64,000 bases of DNA, from assembly GCF_900128995.1 (NCBI RefSeq), contig NZ_FQUE01000001.1, positions 930,001 to 994,000 on the forward strand, read 5' to 3'. Of this stretch, positions 1 through 9,983 are shown piece after piece (the first letter of the stretch is position 1; each line of letters begins with the position of its first letter). The stretch comes from Loktanella atrilutea (GTDB lineage Bacteria; Pseudomonadota; Alphaproteobacteria; Rhodobacterales; Rhodobacteraceae). Under the pieces are notes generated by a model. The model saw only the letters and a list, made by a program, of their open reading frames with translations. It did not search any database and was not told the DNA's origin. The position numbers were made by a program, and so were the translations under genes.

Positions 1-197
1 CCTTGGCCGTGACGATCGCGACCTATGCTCGCGCGGCCACGCCGGTCTATCTATTTGCGGTGATCTGGGCCCTGATCGGGATCTGTGCCAATAACGGGAT
101 GCAGAACTTCCTTGTCACCGCCACGGCGCTGACCGGGATCGTCGTGCTGATCTGCATCATGGCCATGTGGGCCCCCCGGATCAACCAGCAGACCTAG
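1..197 (+). CDS. C-terminal end of a membrane protein (5' partial)
   Basis: The reading frame is open from the window edge to a TAG stop and encodes two hydrophobic segments separated by a short loop, ending in a basic tail. The true start lies outside the window. The stop codon overlaps the stop of der on the other strand, so the two genes converge with no space for a terminator. I do not recognise the family. A small multi-span protein such as a TspO-like sensory protein is possible, but that is a guess. Confidence 0.5.
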   Translation, partial: LAVTIATYARAATPVYLFAVIWALIGICANNGMQNFLVTATALTGIVVLICIMAMWAPRINQQT

Positions 198-1651
198 CGG
201 TCGCTGCCCGGCGCCTTCTTGTGCTTGCTCAGGCGTGAAGGCTGCGATGACTTCTTGTCCTTGTAAGGGTTCTTGTCCCCCTGATCGCGCAACGTCAGCC
301 TGATCGGAGCGCCCGGCATGTCAAAGTCGTCCCGCAACCCGTTAACGAGATAACGTTTATAGCTTTCGGGCACGAGGTCGGGGTGGGATGTCATCACCAC
401 GAAACCCGGTGGCCGCGTCTTGACCTGCGTGGCATAGCGCATCTTGATCCGCTTGCCGCCCGGTGCGGGTGGCGGGTGCTGTTCCAGCATCCCCGTCAGC
501 CAGCGATTGAGCTGCGCCGTCGTCACGCGGCGGTTCCAGACGTCGTAGGCTTTCATGATCGCCTGCTGCAGCCGGTCCAGCCCCTTGCCGGTCTTGGCCG
601 AGACGGTCACCAGTGGCGCGCCGCGCAGCTGCGGCAGAAGCCGGGCAAACTCCTCGCGCAACTCGCGCAGCTTGTCCTGCTTGTCGTCTTCGGTGTCCCA
701 CTTGTTGACGCCGATCACGACCGCCCGGCCTTCGCGCTCTGCCAGATCTGCGATGCGCAGGTCCTGTTGTTCGAAGGGGATGTCCACGTCCAGCAGGACG
801 ACCACGACCTCGGCGAACTTCACCGCGCGCAGGCCGTCGCTGACCGACAATTTTTCCAGCTTCTCGTTGATCCGGGCCTTCTTGCGCATGCCGGCGGTGT
901 CGAAGATCCGCATCGGCACGTCGCCCCATTCCGTCATCACGGAAATGGCGTCGCGGGTGATCCCCGCCTCCGGCCCGGTCAGCAGACGTTCCTCGCCGAT
1001 GATCTTGTTGATCAGCGTGGATTTTCCCGCGTTCGGGCGACCGACGACGGCGATCTGCAGCGGCTTGCCCTTCGTCGGGACGCGCGGCGCATCCGGGTCC
1101 TCGTCATCGACGGCCACATCGGTGTCGGGGGCATCGGCCATGGCGCGCTCCTCGAACTGTTCCGACAGCGGGCGCAGCACGTCCATCAGCTCGCCCATGC
1201 CCTCGCCATGCTCGGCCGACATGCGGATCGGCTCGCCCAGTCCCAGCGCATAGGCTTCGAGGATGGTCACGTCCGCCGCCTTCCCCTCGCCCTTGTTGGC
1301 GGCAAGAATGACATGGGCGTTCTTCTTGCGCAGGATATCGGCAAAGACGCGGTCGGCGGGCAGGACGCCCACGCGGGCATCGATCATGAACAGGCAGACG
1401 TCCGCCATTTCCACCGCACGTTCCGTCAGCTTGCGCATCCGGCCCTGCAGCGATTCGTCCGTGGCCATTTCCAGACCGGCGGTGTCGATCACGGTGAACT
1501 TAATGTCGGCGATCCGGCCGGGGCCTTCACGCAGGTCGCGCGTCACACCGGGCTGATCGTCCACCAGCGCCAGCTTCTTACCCACCAGACGGTTGAACAG
1601 GGTGGACTTGCCGACATTGGGTCGGCCCACAAGGGCAAGGGTAAAGGTCAT
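194..1651 (-). CDS. der: Ribosome biogenesis GTPase Der (EngA)
   Basis: Essential GTPase that binds the 50S ribosomal subunit and helps its late assembly. The 485-residue protein has the tandem G-domain layout that defines Der: P-loop GRPNVGKST at residues 9-17 and a second, GRPNAGKST, at 204-212, each followed by a DTAG switch. The second domain has NKWD; the first has NKGE in place of NKxD, a variation I believe occurs in alphaproteobacterial Der. A KH-like C-terminal domain follows and ends in a basic tail. The ATG lies 47 bp downstream of bamB, so der is the last gene of a yfgM-bamB-der operon. The acidic linker at 173-190 separates the two G domains. Confidence 0.97.
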   Translation of the reverse strand: MTFTLALVGRPNVGKSTLFNRLVGKKLALVDDQPGVTRDLREGPGRIADIKFTVIDTAGLEMATDESLQGRMRKLTERAVEMADVCLFMIDARVGVLPADRVFADILRKKNAHVILAANKGEGKAADVTILEAYALGLGEPIRMSAEHGEGMGELMDVLRPLSEQFEERAMADAPDTDVAVDDEDPDAPRVPTKGKPLQIAVVGRPNAGKSTLINKIIGEERLLTGPEAGITRDAISVMTEWGDVPMRIFDTAGMRKKARINEKLEKLSVSDGLRAVKFAEVVVVLLDVDIPFEQQDLRIADLAEREGRAVVIGVNKWDTEDDKQDKLRELREEFARLLPQLRGAPLVTVSAKTGKGLDRLQQAIMKAYDVWNRRVTTAQLNRWLTGMLEQHPPPAPGGKRIKMRYATQVKTRPPGFVVMTSHPDLVPESYKRYLVNGLRDDFDMPGAPIRLTLRDQGDKNPYKDKKSSQPSRLSKHKKAPGSDR

Positions 1652-1698
1652 GCAGCACGCTCCGGCAGGTCAGAGAGCGGCCATACACCGCTTTTGCC

Positions 1699-3000
1699 TT
1701 AACGGAAAGCCAGCAGTTGCCCGGTCTTCGTCACAACATAAAGCATACCGCCTGCCACGGCGGGTGCGGACGCCGCCCCGCCCGGCAGCGGCACCGAGCC
1801 GACCAGCGCGCCCGACGTCGGATCGAAGGACCGCAGCAGCCCGTCGGATGAGGCGACGATCAGCCACCCGCCCGCGAGTGTCGGGCCGTAGTTGGCGAAG
1901 ACCGTGCTCTTGCGATTGAAGAAGCCCTTCTGCTCTTGCAGGTCCGGCAGGGCCGTGCGCCAGATGGAGCTGCCGTCCGCAGCGTCGAGGCGCACCAGCT
2001 CGTTCAGGTCGTTGACCATGAAGATCGACCCGCCCGCGGGCCAGACCGGACCCGAGGCGCCTTCGCCGGCGGTCCAGATCCGTTCGCCCGATGCGGCGTC
2101 GATCGCCACGGTCACGCCAGAGAAGTTGCCGACGTAGACGCGATCGCCGTCGATCACGGGGTCGCCGGCGATGTCGCTCAGGTCACCCAGCGCCTGACCG
2201 GGCCGGTCGCCGCTGACGATCTGCGACCAGCGTTGGATACCGCCCTGCGGAAAGACGCCCAGCACCTCTCCCGAGGGGAAAGGGAAGACCGCAAGATCGG
2301 CGCTGACCGCGGGACCGGCGCCACCGCCGAATGAGGTATCGGACGGGATGCCGTTCAACTGGTAGCGGATGCGCCCGTTCGTGGTCTCGATCGCCCAGGC
2401 GGTGCTGTCGCGGCTGACCACATAGACCAGATCGCCCACCACGGTGGGGGCAGAGGTGCCGGGCGCGTTCAGTTCCTGCACCCAGACGGTGCCGCCGGTC
2501 GCGGGGTCGAGCGCCGTCAGCGTGCCGTAGCCGGTCGAGACGACGAGCAGACCCGACCCGACCGCAAGGCCGCCGCCGGAGGCGTCGGTCGTCATGTCCG
2601 TCGGCGGCGTGATGTCGGCTGTCCAGACCAGGGCGCCGCCCGTCGTCGTGGCGGTGACATGCGACCGTGCGTCAAGGGTGTAGACCAGGCCGTTCGCCAC
2701 CACCGGGTCGGCGGTGATGCGGGCGGCCTTGTCGTCCCCCATGCCGATGTTGACGGCAAAGACCTGCGTCAGTTGTGCGCCAAGGGCCGGCTGCGTCACC
2801 GTATGATCCGAAGCACCGTTCCGATGGGTCCATGACGCGTTGACCTGCGGCGACGGCAAGCTGATCGGCAGGGCGCGATTGACCTCGGTCATGTCGCTGC
2901 GGATCGGCTCTCTCTGCCCCGGCAGGATGATGTCCTTTTCGGTGCAGGCAGTCAGGGCGGCGAGGGCCAGCAGGCCGAAGGAAAGGGTCTTGGAAGTCAC
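1699..3000 (-). CDS. bamB: Outer membrane assembly lipoprotein BamB-like, PQQ beta-propeller
   Basis: A 433-residue secreted lipoprotein. The N-terminus is a lipoprotein signal ending in LTAC, with Cys19 as the lipidation site. The rest is made of repeated PQQ-type beta-propeller blades, seen as recurring motifs such as LDPATGGTVW and IDAASGERIW. BamB is an accessory subunit of the BAM complex, which inserts beta-barrel proteins into the outer membrane. The gene sits 14 bp downstream of the YfgM-like gene and upstream of der, the usual order in this group. Propeller lipoproteins with other roles exist, but the gene order favours BamB. Confidence 0.9.
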   Translation of the reverse strand: MTSKTLSFGLLALAALTACTEKDIILPGQREPIRSDMTEVNRALPISLPSPQVNASWTHRNGASDHTVTQPALGAQLTQVFAVNIGMGDDKAARITADPVVANGLVYTLDARSHVTATTTGGALVWTADITPPTDMTTDASGGGLAVGSGLLVVSTGYGTLTALDPATGGTVWVQELNAPGTSAPTVVGDLVYVVSRDSTAWAIETTNGRIRYQLNGIPSDTSFGGGAGPAVSADLAVFPFPSGEVLGVFPQGGIQRWSQIVSGDRPGQALGDLSDIAGDPVIDGDRVYVGNFSGVTVAIDAASGERIWTAGEGASGPVWPAGGSIFMVNDLNELVRLDAADGSSIWRTALPDLQEQKGFFNRKSTVFANYGPTLAGGWLIVASSDGLLRSFDPTSGALVGSVPLPGGAASAPAVAGGMLYVVTKTGQLLAFR

Positions 3001-3014
3001 GGCAAGGCGCCCTT

Positions 3015-3713
3015 TCAGGGATTGGTCGGTGTCACGTCGGCAGGCGCCGCCGCATCGTTTGCGGCGGCTTCGGGCAGGGTTTCACCCAGCGCCACCATCA
3101 GGGTTTGCACGCGGTCACGCAAGCCCTGCGTGACACCGGCATCGTTCAGGATCGCGGTCAGACGCGTCACGGCGCTGTCGCGGTCATCCGCAGCCAGATC
3201 CGCCAGCGCCAACTGTTCCTGCGCCAGAAGGGCAAAGGGCTGGCCGGGCGCGGCCAGAGGCTCCAGCCGGGCGCGGCGGGCCGCGACATCGTTGCCCGCG
3301 TCCAGCATCGCGGCTTTGAAGGCGGCGAGGTCGCGGTAGATCGCGGGCACTTCGGCACGGGCGGCCAGCGCGTCAAGCGTCTGCGTCGCGGCGGCGGTAT
3401 CGCCCGCCTCCTGCTGGGCGGCGGCGGTGATCAGCAGGCCGGCGGCGGCGGATTCACCGGTCTGGGGCAGCCCCTCCAGCGCCGCGGCGCGGGCTTCGGG
3501 ATCGTTGGTGGCAAGGGCGGACAGCAGCGCATCGCCCGTCGCCTCGGCGGCGGCGCGGGTCTGTGCCGCGCGGTATTCGGTCCAGGCGGCACCGGCGACC
3601 AGCAGCACGACGGCAAGGATCGCGATCCAGCCGTATTTCTTCATAGTCGCGAAAAGGCGGTCGCGGCGGACCTCTTCGCTGACTTCGTTGATGAAACTGT
3701 CCGAATCGCTCAT
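3015..3713 (-). CDS. YfgM-like tetratricopeptide protein with N-terminal membrane anchor
   Basis: The protein has 232 residues: a charged cytoplasmic N-terminus, one transmembrane segment at about residues 27-46 (starting WIAILAVVLL), then an alanine-rich helical region with TPR-like periodicity. This matches the YfgM/ancillary SecYEG subunit family, which works at the Sec translocon with periplasmic chaperones. The ATG follows a GGGGGA ribosome site. It is the first gene of the bamB-der operon, and the link between secretion and outer membrane assembly fits that position. The C-terminus is Ala/Pro-rich and poorly conserved in appearance. Confidence 0.8.
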   Translation of the reverse strand: MSDSDSFINEVSEEVRRDRLFATMKKYGWIAILAVVLLVAGAAWTEYRAAQTRAAAEATGDALLSALATNDPEARAAALEGLPQTGESAAAGLLITAAAQQEAGDTAAATQTLDALAARAEVPAIYRDLAAFKAAMLDAGNDVAARRARLEPLAAPGQPFALLAQEQLALADLAADDRDSAVTRLTAILNDAGVTQGLRDRVQTLMVALGETLPEAAANDAAAPADVTPTNP

Positions 3714-3728
3714 GTTCGTCCCCCGCCT

Positions 3729-3753
3729 GCGGCCCCCTGCGTGGTGGGGCCGC
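3729..3753 (-). terminator. GC-rich hairpin between the efflux gene and yfgM
   Basis: Perfect 8-bp inverted repeat GCGGCCCC/GGGGCCGC with a 9-nt loop, downstream of the efflux gene and 16 bp upstream of the YfgM start. There is no clear U-run on the minus strand, so it may terminate weakly or act as a leader hairpin. Confidence 0.35.
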
Positions 3754-3831
3754 CTTTGTGCGCTTCTTAACGTGAAGCGGCAAGGATTGCCAAGGCCCGC
3801 CCCCCCGTCCCCGCCGGATTGTGCCGCCGGA

Positions 3832-5028
3832 TCAGGCGGGGGTGGTCTGGCTGCGGGCGACGCGACCCAGTGTCGCCAGTGCCAGCGCCAGCGCGCAGAC
3901 CGCGCAAAGCGCGATCGCCGCGACCATCGGCAAGGCGGTGCCGTCGAAGAAAAGGCCCGTGAGCGCGATCATCACGCCCCCCGCCAGCATCTGCAGCGTG
4001 CCGCCAAGGCTCGACGCCAGCCCCGCGATGCGGCCGTGGGCATCCAGTGCCATGACCATTGTCGTCGGGATCACCACGCCAAGGCAGGCGTTCGCCAGAA
4101 ACAGCATCGCCACGATCAGCGGCAGCGACACGAAACCCGCGAGCGTCAACGCCAGAAGTGCCAGCGTGAAGCCCGCGAACCCTATTACGCCCCAGCGCAT
4201 CAGCGGCACGATGCCGAACCGCTCTCCCAACGGGCCGGCGGCCTGACTGGCCGAGAAGAAGCCGACCGCATTGATCGCGAAGGCGAGCGAGAAGCCGGTG
4301 GGCGAGAGTCCGAACTGCTGGACATAGACGAAGGCCGCGCTGGCGATGAAGACGAAGAAGCTCGCCATGCCGAAGCCACCGATGAAGGTCAGACCCATGA
4401 AGACCGGGTCGGTCAGCAGCACCCTGGCCCCCGCCAGCAGCGATCCGACATGGACCTTCTGCCGATTCTCGGCCGCGAGGGTTTCCGGCAGCGCAAAGCC
4501 CGTGATCAGCAGGCCGACCGCGGCGGCCCCGCACAGCACCCAGAAGATCAGCCGCCAGTCGCCCAGCTGGATCAGGCCGGAACCCGCCAGCGGCGCCAGC
4601 ATGGGCGAGACCGAGATCACCAGCATCACCATGGCCATCATCTTCGTCCCTGCCGTGCCGGTCGCCGTGTCGCGGATGACGGCGCGCGGCACCACCATCA
4701 GGACCGCGCCGCCGATCCCCTGCACCGCGCGGGCGGCGACGAGGACGCCGATCGTCGGCGCCATGGCAGCGGTGACGCTGCCGAGGATGAAGATCGCAAG
4801 GCCCACGAAGAGCGGCCGTTTGCGCCCGGCCTGATCGGACCACGGGCCATAGGCCAGCTGCGCCAGACCGAAGGCCACGAAATAGCTGGTCAAGGTCATC
4901 TGCGCCGCCGTCTCGCTGACGCCGAGCGATGCAGCCAGCGCAGGCATCGCCGGCAGGTACATGTCGATGGCAAAGGGGCCGACGGCCGACAGAAGGCCCA
5001 GAATCAGGGCCATGCGGAAAAGTGACAT
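3832..5028 (-). CDS. Bcr/CflA-family multidrug efflux MFS transporter
   Basis: A 398-residue inner membrane protein with about 12 predicted transmembrane segments. The first helix carries the family signature GPFAIDMYLPAMPALAASL, and the loop after helix 2 carries the MFS motif A variant YGPWSDQAGRKRPLFVGL. Bcr/CflA transporters export drugs such as bicyclomycin, chloramphenicol or sulfonamides by proton antiport; the substrate here cannot be predicted. The gene stands alone, about 100 bp from each neighbour, on the same strand as yfgM-bamB-der. Codon use looks like that of the surroundings. Confidence 0.9.
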   Translation of the reverse strand: MSLFRMALILGLLSAVGPFAIDMYLPAMPALAASLGVSETAAQMTLTSYFVAFGLAQLAYGPWSDQAGRKRPLFVGLAIFILGSVTAAMAPTIGVLVAARAVQGIGGAVLMVVPRAVIRDTATGTAGTKMMAMVMLVISVSPMLAPLAGSGLIQLGDWRLIFWVLCGAAAVGLLITGFALPETLAAENRQKVHVGSLLAGARVLLTDPVFMGLTFIGGFGMASFFVFIASAAFVYVQQFGLSPTGFSLAFAINAVGFFSASQAAGPLGERFGIVPLMRWGVIGFAGFTLALLALTLAGFVSLPLIVAMLFLANACLGVVIPTTMVMALDAHGRIAGLASSLGGTLQMLAGGVMIALTGLFFDGTALPMVAAIALCAVCALALALATLGRVARSQTTPA

Positions 5029-5131
5029 CGTGGGGGACCTGATCTGCTGAAGTTCGGCGGCACGCTACAGCGGGACCGGCAGCATGACAATCCGCGCTGC
5101 TGCGCTGTCACGCTGCGCGCTGGCGCACCTT

Positions 5132-5467
5132 TCAGCTGCCACGCGCCTGTGTCTCGGGGTCAAGACGGGCCCACCAGTCGGCGTAGGACGTGTTCTTCGG
5201 GTGCTTGCCGCCCTCGTCCGGCGCGCCGTCGTTCCACCAGACCGGACCGCGTTCGCCAAGGTCGCGCTTGGCCGCATCCACTCGGTCGCGGGCAGCACGG
5301 ATCGCCGCGTCCCCTGTCGCCTGCCCGACGGCCCGACGGGCCCGCATCAGCGCCTTGACCGCCGCGCGGCGCGTCGTGTCGTCGAGCGTGGGGTTGGTGC
5401 AGCGCCAGAGTCGCCCTTTCGATACGAAATACCGCCCGTCCGGCGTACGCGGATAGTCCTTGCTCAC
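5132..5467 (-). CDS. Conserved small hypothetical protein, translationally coupled to the ABC exporter
   Basis: I place the start at a GTG whose bases overlap the TGA of the upstream ABC exporter gene (GTGA), giving 111 residues beginning [14 protein letters not shown]. An upstream ATG is possible but would run far into the exporter. The protein is hydrophilic and basic, with aromatic motifs GRLWRCTNP near the start and GPVWWNDGAPDE near the end, separated by an Arg/Ala-rich helix. Similar proteins with the same two motifs occur widely in proteobacteria without an assigned function. The coupled start suggests co-production with the exporter, but this may be no more than compact gene packing. 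Confidence 0.8.
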   Translation of the reverse strand: MSKDYPRTPDGRYFVSKGRLWRCTNPTLDDTTRRAAVKALMRARRAVGQATGDAAIRAARDRVDAAKRDLGERGPVWWNDGAPDEGGKHPKNTSYADWWARLDPETQARGS

Positions 5468-7290
5468 GCGGCCTCTTCCTCCTCGCTTTGCCGATTCCAT
5501 AGCTGGGCATAGCGTCCGGGCGCGGCCAGCAGGGCGTCGTGGGTGCCGCTTTCGACGATCTCTCCGTTTTCCAGCACGACGATTCGGTCGGCGTCCTGAA
5601 TGGTTGACAGGCGGTGGGCGATGGTGATGACCGTGCGCCCATGCCCCATCATCCGCAGCTCGCGCTGGATCTCGCGTTCCGTGTCGGTGTCGAGGGCGCT
5701 GGTCGCCTCGTCCAGCAGCAGGATCGGCGGGTTCTTCAGCAGGGTCCGCGCAATGCCGACGCGCTGCTTCTCGCCGCCCGACAGCTTCAGCCCGCGTTCG
5801 CCCACGGTGGTGTCGTAGCCGTCGGGCAACGACATGACGAAGTCGTGGATGTTGGCGGCGCGCGCGGCTTCTCGGATCTCGGCCTCGGTCGCGTCGGGCC
5901 GGCCGTAGGCGATGTTGTAATGGATGGTGTCGTTGAACAGCACCGTGTCCTGCGGCACCACGCCGATCTGCGCGTGAAGCGAGTCCTGCGTGACGTCGCG
6001 CACGTCCTGCCCGTCGATCCGCACCGCCCCGCCCGTCACGTCGTAGAACCGGAACAGCAGCCGCCCGATTGTCGACTTGCCGGAACCCGAGGAACCGACG
6101 ATCGCCACCGTCTGCCCCGGCTGCACGGTCAGGTCGACGCCTTTCAGGATCGGCCGCGCCTTGTCATACCCGAAATGGACGTCGGCAAGTTCGATCCGGC
6201 CCCCCATGACCTTAAGCGGCACCGCGCCGGGCTTGTCCGTCACCTCTGCGGGCTGTTCGAGCAGGTTGAACATGTCGCCCATGTCGATCAGCGCCTGCCG
6301 GATCTCGCGGTAGACCGTGCCGAGGAAGTTCAGCGGCATGGTGATCTGGATCATGTAGGCGTTGACCATGACGAAATCGCCCACGGTCAGCGTGCCGGCC
6401 CGCGCGCCGATGGCGGCCATGACCATGACGATCACCAGCCCCGCCGTGATGATCAGCGACTGACCGAAGTTCAGGAAGGCGAGCGAGTAGTTCGTCCGCA
6501 CCGCCGCGGTCTCGTACAGCCGCATGGCGCTGTCGTAGCGCCCGGCCTCCCATTTCTCGGCGCCGAAATACTTCACCGTCTCGAAGTTCAGCAGGCTGTC
6601 GATGGCCTTCTGGTTGGCGTCGGTGTCCTGCTCGTTCATCACCTTGCGGATCTTCACCCGCCATTCGGTCACGGTGAAGGTAAACCAGACGTAAAGGGCG
6701 ATGGTGACGACCACGACGACCATGTACCAGACGTCGAAATTGAAGAAGAGCACGACGGAGATCATCAGAAGCTGCAGCACCAGCGGCCCCATCGAGAAGA
6801 TCAGGAAGCGCATCAGGAAATCGACGCCCTTCACACCGCGCTCGATGATGCGGGACAGGCCACCGGTCTTGCGCGTGATGTGATAGCGCATCGACAGGCG
6901 GTGGATGTGGGTGAAGGTTTCCAGCGCCAGCGTCCGCAGCGCGCGTTGCCCGACGGGGGTGAAGATCACGTCGCGCAACTGCGTCAGTCCCGTCGTCGCC
7001 AGCCGTGACAGCCCGTAAAGCACCGTCAGCCACACGGCGCCGAGGGCGATCAGCCATGTGTCGTCCCGCGCCTCTGCCGCGAGCGAATCAACCGCCGCCT
7101 TGTAGAGGAATGGCGTGCCGACGGCGATCGCGTTGGCCAGCAGAAGCACGCTGATCGCCGCGAGAACGCGGATCTGCGTGTTCCGGTCGCCCTTGGGCCA
7201 GAGGTAGGGCGCCACCTTGCGGATAACGTTCCACCCCTCGATCCGGGCGTTGGGGTCGAAATTGGCTTCGGTCTTGGACAGGCGGCGCAT
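5464..7290 (-). CDS. Atm1-type ABC exporter (fused membrane and ATPase domains)
   Basis: A 608-residue half transporter that would work as a homodimer in the inner membrane. The first 330 residues hold six transmembrane helices, including the Atm1/HMT-like segment [20 protein letters not shown]. The nucleotide-binding domain has Walker [10 protein letters not shown], signature LSGGEKQR, Walker [13 protein letters not shown] and the switch His in IAHRLSTI. Bacterial Atm1 relatives export glutathione-bound metals or sulfur compounds and help heavy-metal tolerance and Fe-S metabolism; that role is inferred from family. It lies 57 bp downstream of the LysM gene and overlaps the next gene by 4 nt. 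Confidence 0.92.
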   Translation of the reverse strand: MRRLSKTEANFDPNARIEGWNVIRKVAPYLWPKGDRNTQIRVLAAISVLLLANAIAVGTPFLYKAAVDSLAAEARDDTWLIALGAVWLTVLYGLSRLATTGLTQLRDVIFTPVGQRALRTLALETFTHIHRLSMRYHITRKTGGLSRIIERGVKGVDFLMRFLIFSMGPLVLQLLMISVVLFFNFDVWYMVVVVVTIALYVWFTFTVTEWRVKIRKVMNEQDTDANQKAIDSLLNFETVKYFGAEKWEAGRYDSAMRLYETAAVRTNYSLAFLNFGQSLIITAGLVIVMVMAAIGARAGTLTVGDFVMVNAYMIQITMPLNFLGTVYREIRQALIDMGDMFNLLEQPAEVTDKPGAVPLKVMGGRIELADVHFGYDKARPILKGVDLTVQPGQTVAIVGSSGSGKSTIGRLLFRFYDVTGGAVRIDGQDVRDVTQDSLHAQIGVVPQDTVLFNDTIHYNIAYGRPDATEAEIREAARAANIHDFVMSLPDGYDTTVGERGLKLSGGEKQRVGIARTLLKNPPILLLDEATSALDTDTEREIQRELRMMGHGRTVITIAHRLSTIQDADRIVVLENGEIVESGTHDALLAAPGRYAQLWNRQSEEEEAA

Positions 7291-7347
7291 GGCGTTCCCT
7301 TGGCTGATGCCCCTACCTAAGGGCCGCCCCGGCCGATGGCCAGTCCG

Positions 7348-8826
7348 TCACCGGTCGGGCACGCGGTCCGGGATGACGAAGACCTGCCCGGGATAGATCA
7401 GATCCGGGTCGCGAATCTGGTCGGCATTGGCGTTGAAGACTGCGACATAAAGCATTCCCTCGCCCAGATGGTCGCGGGCGATCGCCCAGAGCGTCGAGCC
7501 CGGCTGCACCGTCTGGGTCAGGGCGCCCATGGCCGCACCCGCATCGGTCGCGGCCTGCACCGTCTCCGGCGTTTCGCGGCGGAACGGTGTCTCGACCCGG
7601 CTGGCGACCTGACCCTGCGCGTCGAGCGCGTCGATCCGCAGCGTGTAGGTGCCCGCATCGACCTGCGGCAGCGTCACCCGCCAGTCGCCGCCGGTGTTCA
7701 CCGGCGCCGTGGTGACGGGGCGGTTGTCGATGTAGACCTGCAGCGTGCCGTCGGTGGGTGCGCGCCCGGCCAGCTGCACCTCTCCGGTCGTGTCGTAGGT
7801 GATCGCGTCGAGGGCGACGCGGTCCATGACCTGCGGCCCCTGCCCCAGCACGCGGGCCCCAGCCGCATCGACGACGATGGTGGGGGCGGTGGTGGCGGGG
7901 GCTTTTGTCATGACCTGCGGCGCGCTGCCGGTCTCGGGGGCGCCCGCCACCGCCTCGGCGGTCATGGCTTGCGCCGCTGCCGCGGTCCCCGGCTGCCGGA
8001 TTTCCCCGGCGGCTGCGGTCCCGACCGACCCGACTGCCGTACGTTCCGTTCCGGTTCCTGCCGACTGGACCCCCTCGGAGGGCGCGATGCTGGCCTCGTC
8101 GTTTCCGTCGACCGGTGCGGTGAGGGCGTCAACCGCCGCGGCCCCGTCCGCAAGCGCGGTTGCGGTTCCATCTGCCGCAGCTTCGTCAGCAGGCACGATT
8201 GCGGTTTCGCGCGTCCCCTTGCCCTCTGCATCGGTCGGACCCGAAGCCACTGCATCCGCGTCGGCTTCTGTCTGAACCGTGTCTGTCTTGGGTGCTCCGG
8301 TCTTCCCCGGGGTCGGCATAGCGTCGGATGTGGTCGCCATCGCGACGACGTTATCCGGTGGCGGTGATCCGGCGCCGGGGCGCACCAATACGGCCTCGCC
8401 GCTGGCCGCTTCGTCGTTTTCGGCGAAGGTCAGGCTGCGCGGCAGGTCGGAGGCCGCGATCTGCGTCGTCGCGGCAAAGCCACCGCTGCCGTCGGCCAGC
8501 GCCTCGGTCAGGGGCGCACCGTCGAGAAGGATCGTCACGCGGGCGCCGGGCGTCGCCTTGCCGGCCACCACCGCAACGCCATCCGGTCCCAGAAGGAAGG
8601 TATCGACCCGCGGTCCGTCCTGCGGTGCCGCGGGGGTCGTCTGCGGCACGGGATCGGGCAGAGGGGCGGCACTCGACTCAAGGGTCGCGCCGGTTGCGGC
8701 GCTTGCGACGGGTGTGCCCTGTGGCGCCAGATCGGGGCTGACCCGCGGCAGCAGCGCAACGACAGCCACGGCCAAAGCCGCAGCCAGAACCGCACCGCCC
8801 ACCATCCGCGCCCTGTCTTGCGCCAT
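7348..8826 (-). CDS. Membrane-anchored protein with Ig-like and LysM domains
   Basis: I start at the ATG preceded by a GGGGGG-rich ribosome site, which gives 492 residues and puts a single transmembrane anchor at residues 7-25. A long Ala/Thr/Asp-rich low-complexity region follows, split by short beta-rich blocks (VATPFRR-like and GTLQVYIDNRPV) that resemble bacterial Ig or carbohydrate-binding repeats. The C-terminal 50 residues form a LysM domain (PGSTLWAIARDHLGEG to IYPGQVFVIPDR), which binds peptidoglycan. It is likely a periplasmic cell-wall-associated protein. This layout is common in Rhodobacteraceae; its function is not known. The middle region is so repetitive that alignment there would be unreliable. 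Confidence 0.88.
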   Translation of the reverse strand: MAQDRARMVGGAVLAAALAVAVVALLPRVSPDLAPQGTPVASAATGATLESSAAPLPDPVPQTTPAAPQDGPRVDTFLLGPDGVAVVAGKATPGARVTILLDGAPLTEALADGSGGFAATTQIAASDLPRSLTFAENDEAASGEAVLVRPGAGSPPPDNVVAMATTSDAMPTPGKTGAPKTDTVQTEADADAVASGPTDAEGKGTRETAIVPADEAAADGTATALADGAAAVDALTAPVDGNDEASIAPSEGVQSAGTGTERTAVGSVGTAAAGEIRQPGTAAAAQAMTAEAVAGAPETGSAPQVMTKAPATTAPTIVVDAAGARVLGQGPQVMDRVALDAITYDTTGEVQLAGRAPTDGTLQVYIDNRPVTTAPVNTGGDWRVTLPQVDAGTYTLRIDALDAQGQVASRVETPFRRETPETVQAATDAGAAMGALTQTVQPGSTLWAIARDHLGEGMLYVAVFNANADQIRDPDLIYPGQVFVIPDRVPDR

Positions 8827-8968
8827 TCCAGACCCCCCCGGGTGTAATCCGGGCCCCGCCGGGCCCGCATGGCGCACAGGCTGGCGCAAACCGGCGCTGC
8901 GGGCAAGTCCGCCGGTCTCGATTACGATATCCTGAGCCGCGACGATGGCTTGGCGAACACAGGTGGGT

Positions 8969-9871
8969 TCAGGCCGCGGCCCTTGCGCGTCGCCGCGCGG
9001 CCCGGTCCGCGTTGATCGACGACAGGGAATAGAGTGCCAGCGCAGACCAGATCATCGGAAAGGCGATGGCGTGCCACGGCGTCAGCGGATTGCCAAAGAA
9101 CAGCACCGCGCAAGCGAACTGCAGCGTGGGGTTCAGATATTGCACCAGCCCCACCGTCGACAGCCGCACGCGTCGTGCCGCAAAGCTGAACAGGATCAGC
9201 GGCAGTCCCGTCAGGATGCCGGACAGCGCCAGCAGCGCCATGTCGGACCAGTCGATCGCGTGGGGGCCCAGTTCCGTCCCTTGAAAGATCAGCCACAGCA
9301 TGGCGAAGGGCGCCAGGACCGTGACCTCTGCCGTCACCGACACGACGCCGCCCAGATCGAGCCCCTTCTTCAGCACCCCGTAGGCGCCGAAGGTGCCGGC
9401 AAGGAAGAGCGCGATCCAGGGCGCCACGCCGAGGCCGATGGTCAGAACCAGCACCGCGAGAGCCGCCAGCAGCACCGCCGCGATCTGCGCGGCGCTCAGT
9501 TTTTCCTTGAACACGACCGCCCCCATCACCACGGCGACGAGCGGGAAGATGTAGTAGCCCAGCGACGCCTCAAGCGCGTTGCCGATCGAAATGCTGTGGA
9601 TGAAGCCGAACCAGTTGAGCGAAATCATCACCGCGGCCGCCACGATGACCCGCAGGGTGCGCCAGTTGCGCAGGGCGTCACGCACCTCTGACAGGCGACC
9701 TTGGGCGGCCAGCAGAGCGGCAAAGAAGATCAGCGACCACAGGGTGCGGTAACACAGCACCTCCAGCGAGGGGACATGAGCCAGCAGGTGATAGTAGAGC
9801 GACGACAGGCCCCAGATCGTGCAGGTGACGATCAGGGCGAGGATACCTTTGGCACCGGGCGACACTGGCAT
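8969..9871 (-). CDS. rarD: RarD-type EamA-family permease
   Basis: The chosen ATG (MPVSPGAKG) follows GGAAG and gives 300 residues, close to E. coli RarD. About ten transmembrane helices are seen, arranged as two EamA repeats. The RarD features are the segment TCTIWGLSSLYYHLL in helix 1 and YFIFPLVAVVMG-like text in helix 4 (here YYIFPLVAVVMG). It is an inner membrane metabolite transporter of unknown substrate; RarD was named for chloramphenicol sensitivity. The gene is separated from the upstream host-attachment gene by a strong terminator. Confidence 0.9.
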   Translation of the reverse strand: MPVSPGAKGILALIVTCTIWGLSSLYYHLLAHVPSLEVLCYRTLWSLIFFAALLAAQGRLSEVRDALRNWRTLRVIVAAAVMISLNWFGFIHSISIGNALEASLGYYIFPLVAVVMGAVVFKEKLSAAQIAAVLLAALAVLVLTIGLGVAPWIALFLAGTFGAYGVLKKGLDLGGVVSVTAEVTVLAPFAMLWLIFQGTELGPHAIDWSDMALLALSGILTGLPLILFSFAARRVRLSTVGLVQYLNPTLQFACAVLFFGNPLTPWHAIAFPMIWSALALYSLSSINADRAARRRARAAA

Positions 9872-9937
9872 GGGGCTTCCTATGAAGGGTGCCGCCGTTG
9901 TGATCCCAAATCCGCCCCCTCTGCAAGTCACGAAAAA

Positions 9938-9961
9938 GGGCCACGCCCTGCGACGTGGCCC
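9938..9961 (-). terminator. Rho-independent terminator after the host-attachment-family gene
   Basis: Read on the minus strand, an 8-bp perfect stem (GGGCCACG/CGTGGCCC, 8-nt loop) is followed directly by TTTTT. It lies 22 bp past the stop codon of the gene at 9984-10436. Confidence 0.82.
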
Positions 9962-9983
9962 CTGTCCCCAACGTGCGCGGCCC

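Noticed and set aside
3427-5025. A 532-codon plus-strand frame opposite the efflux gene
   Set aside because: Low-complexity charged text; the minus strand encodes a clear MFS transporter.
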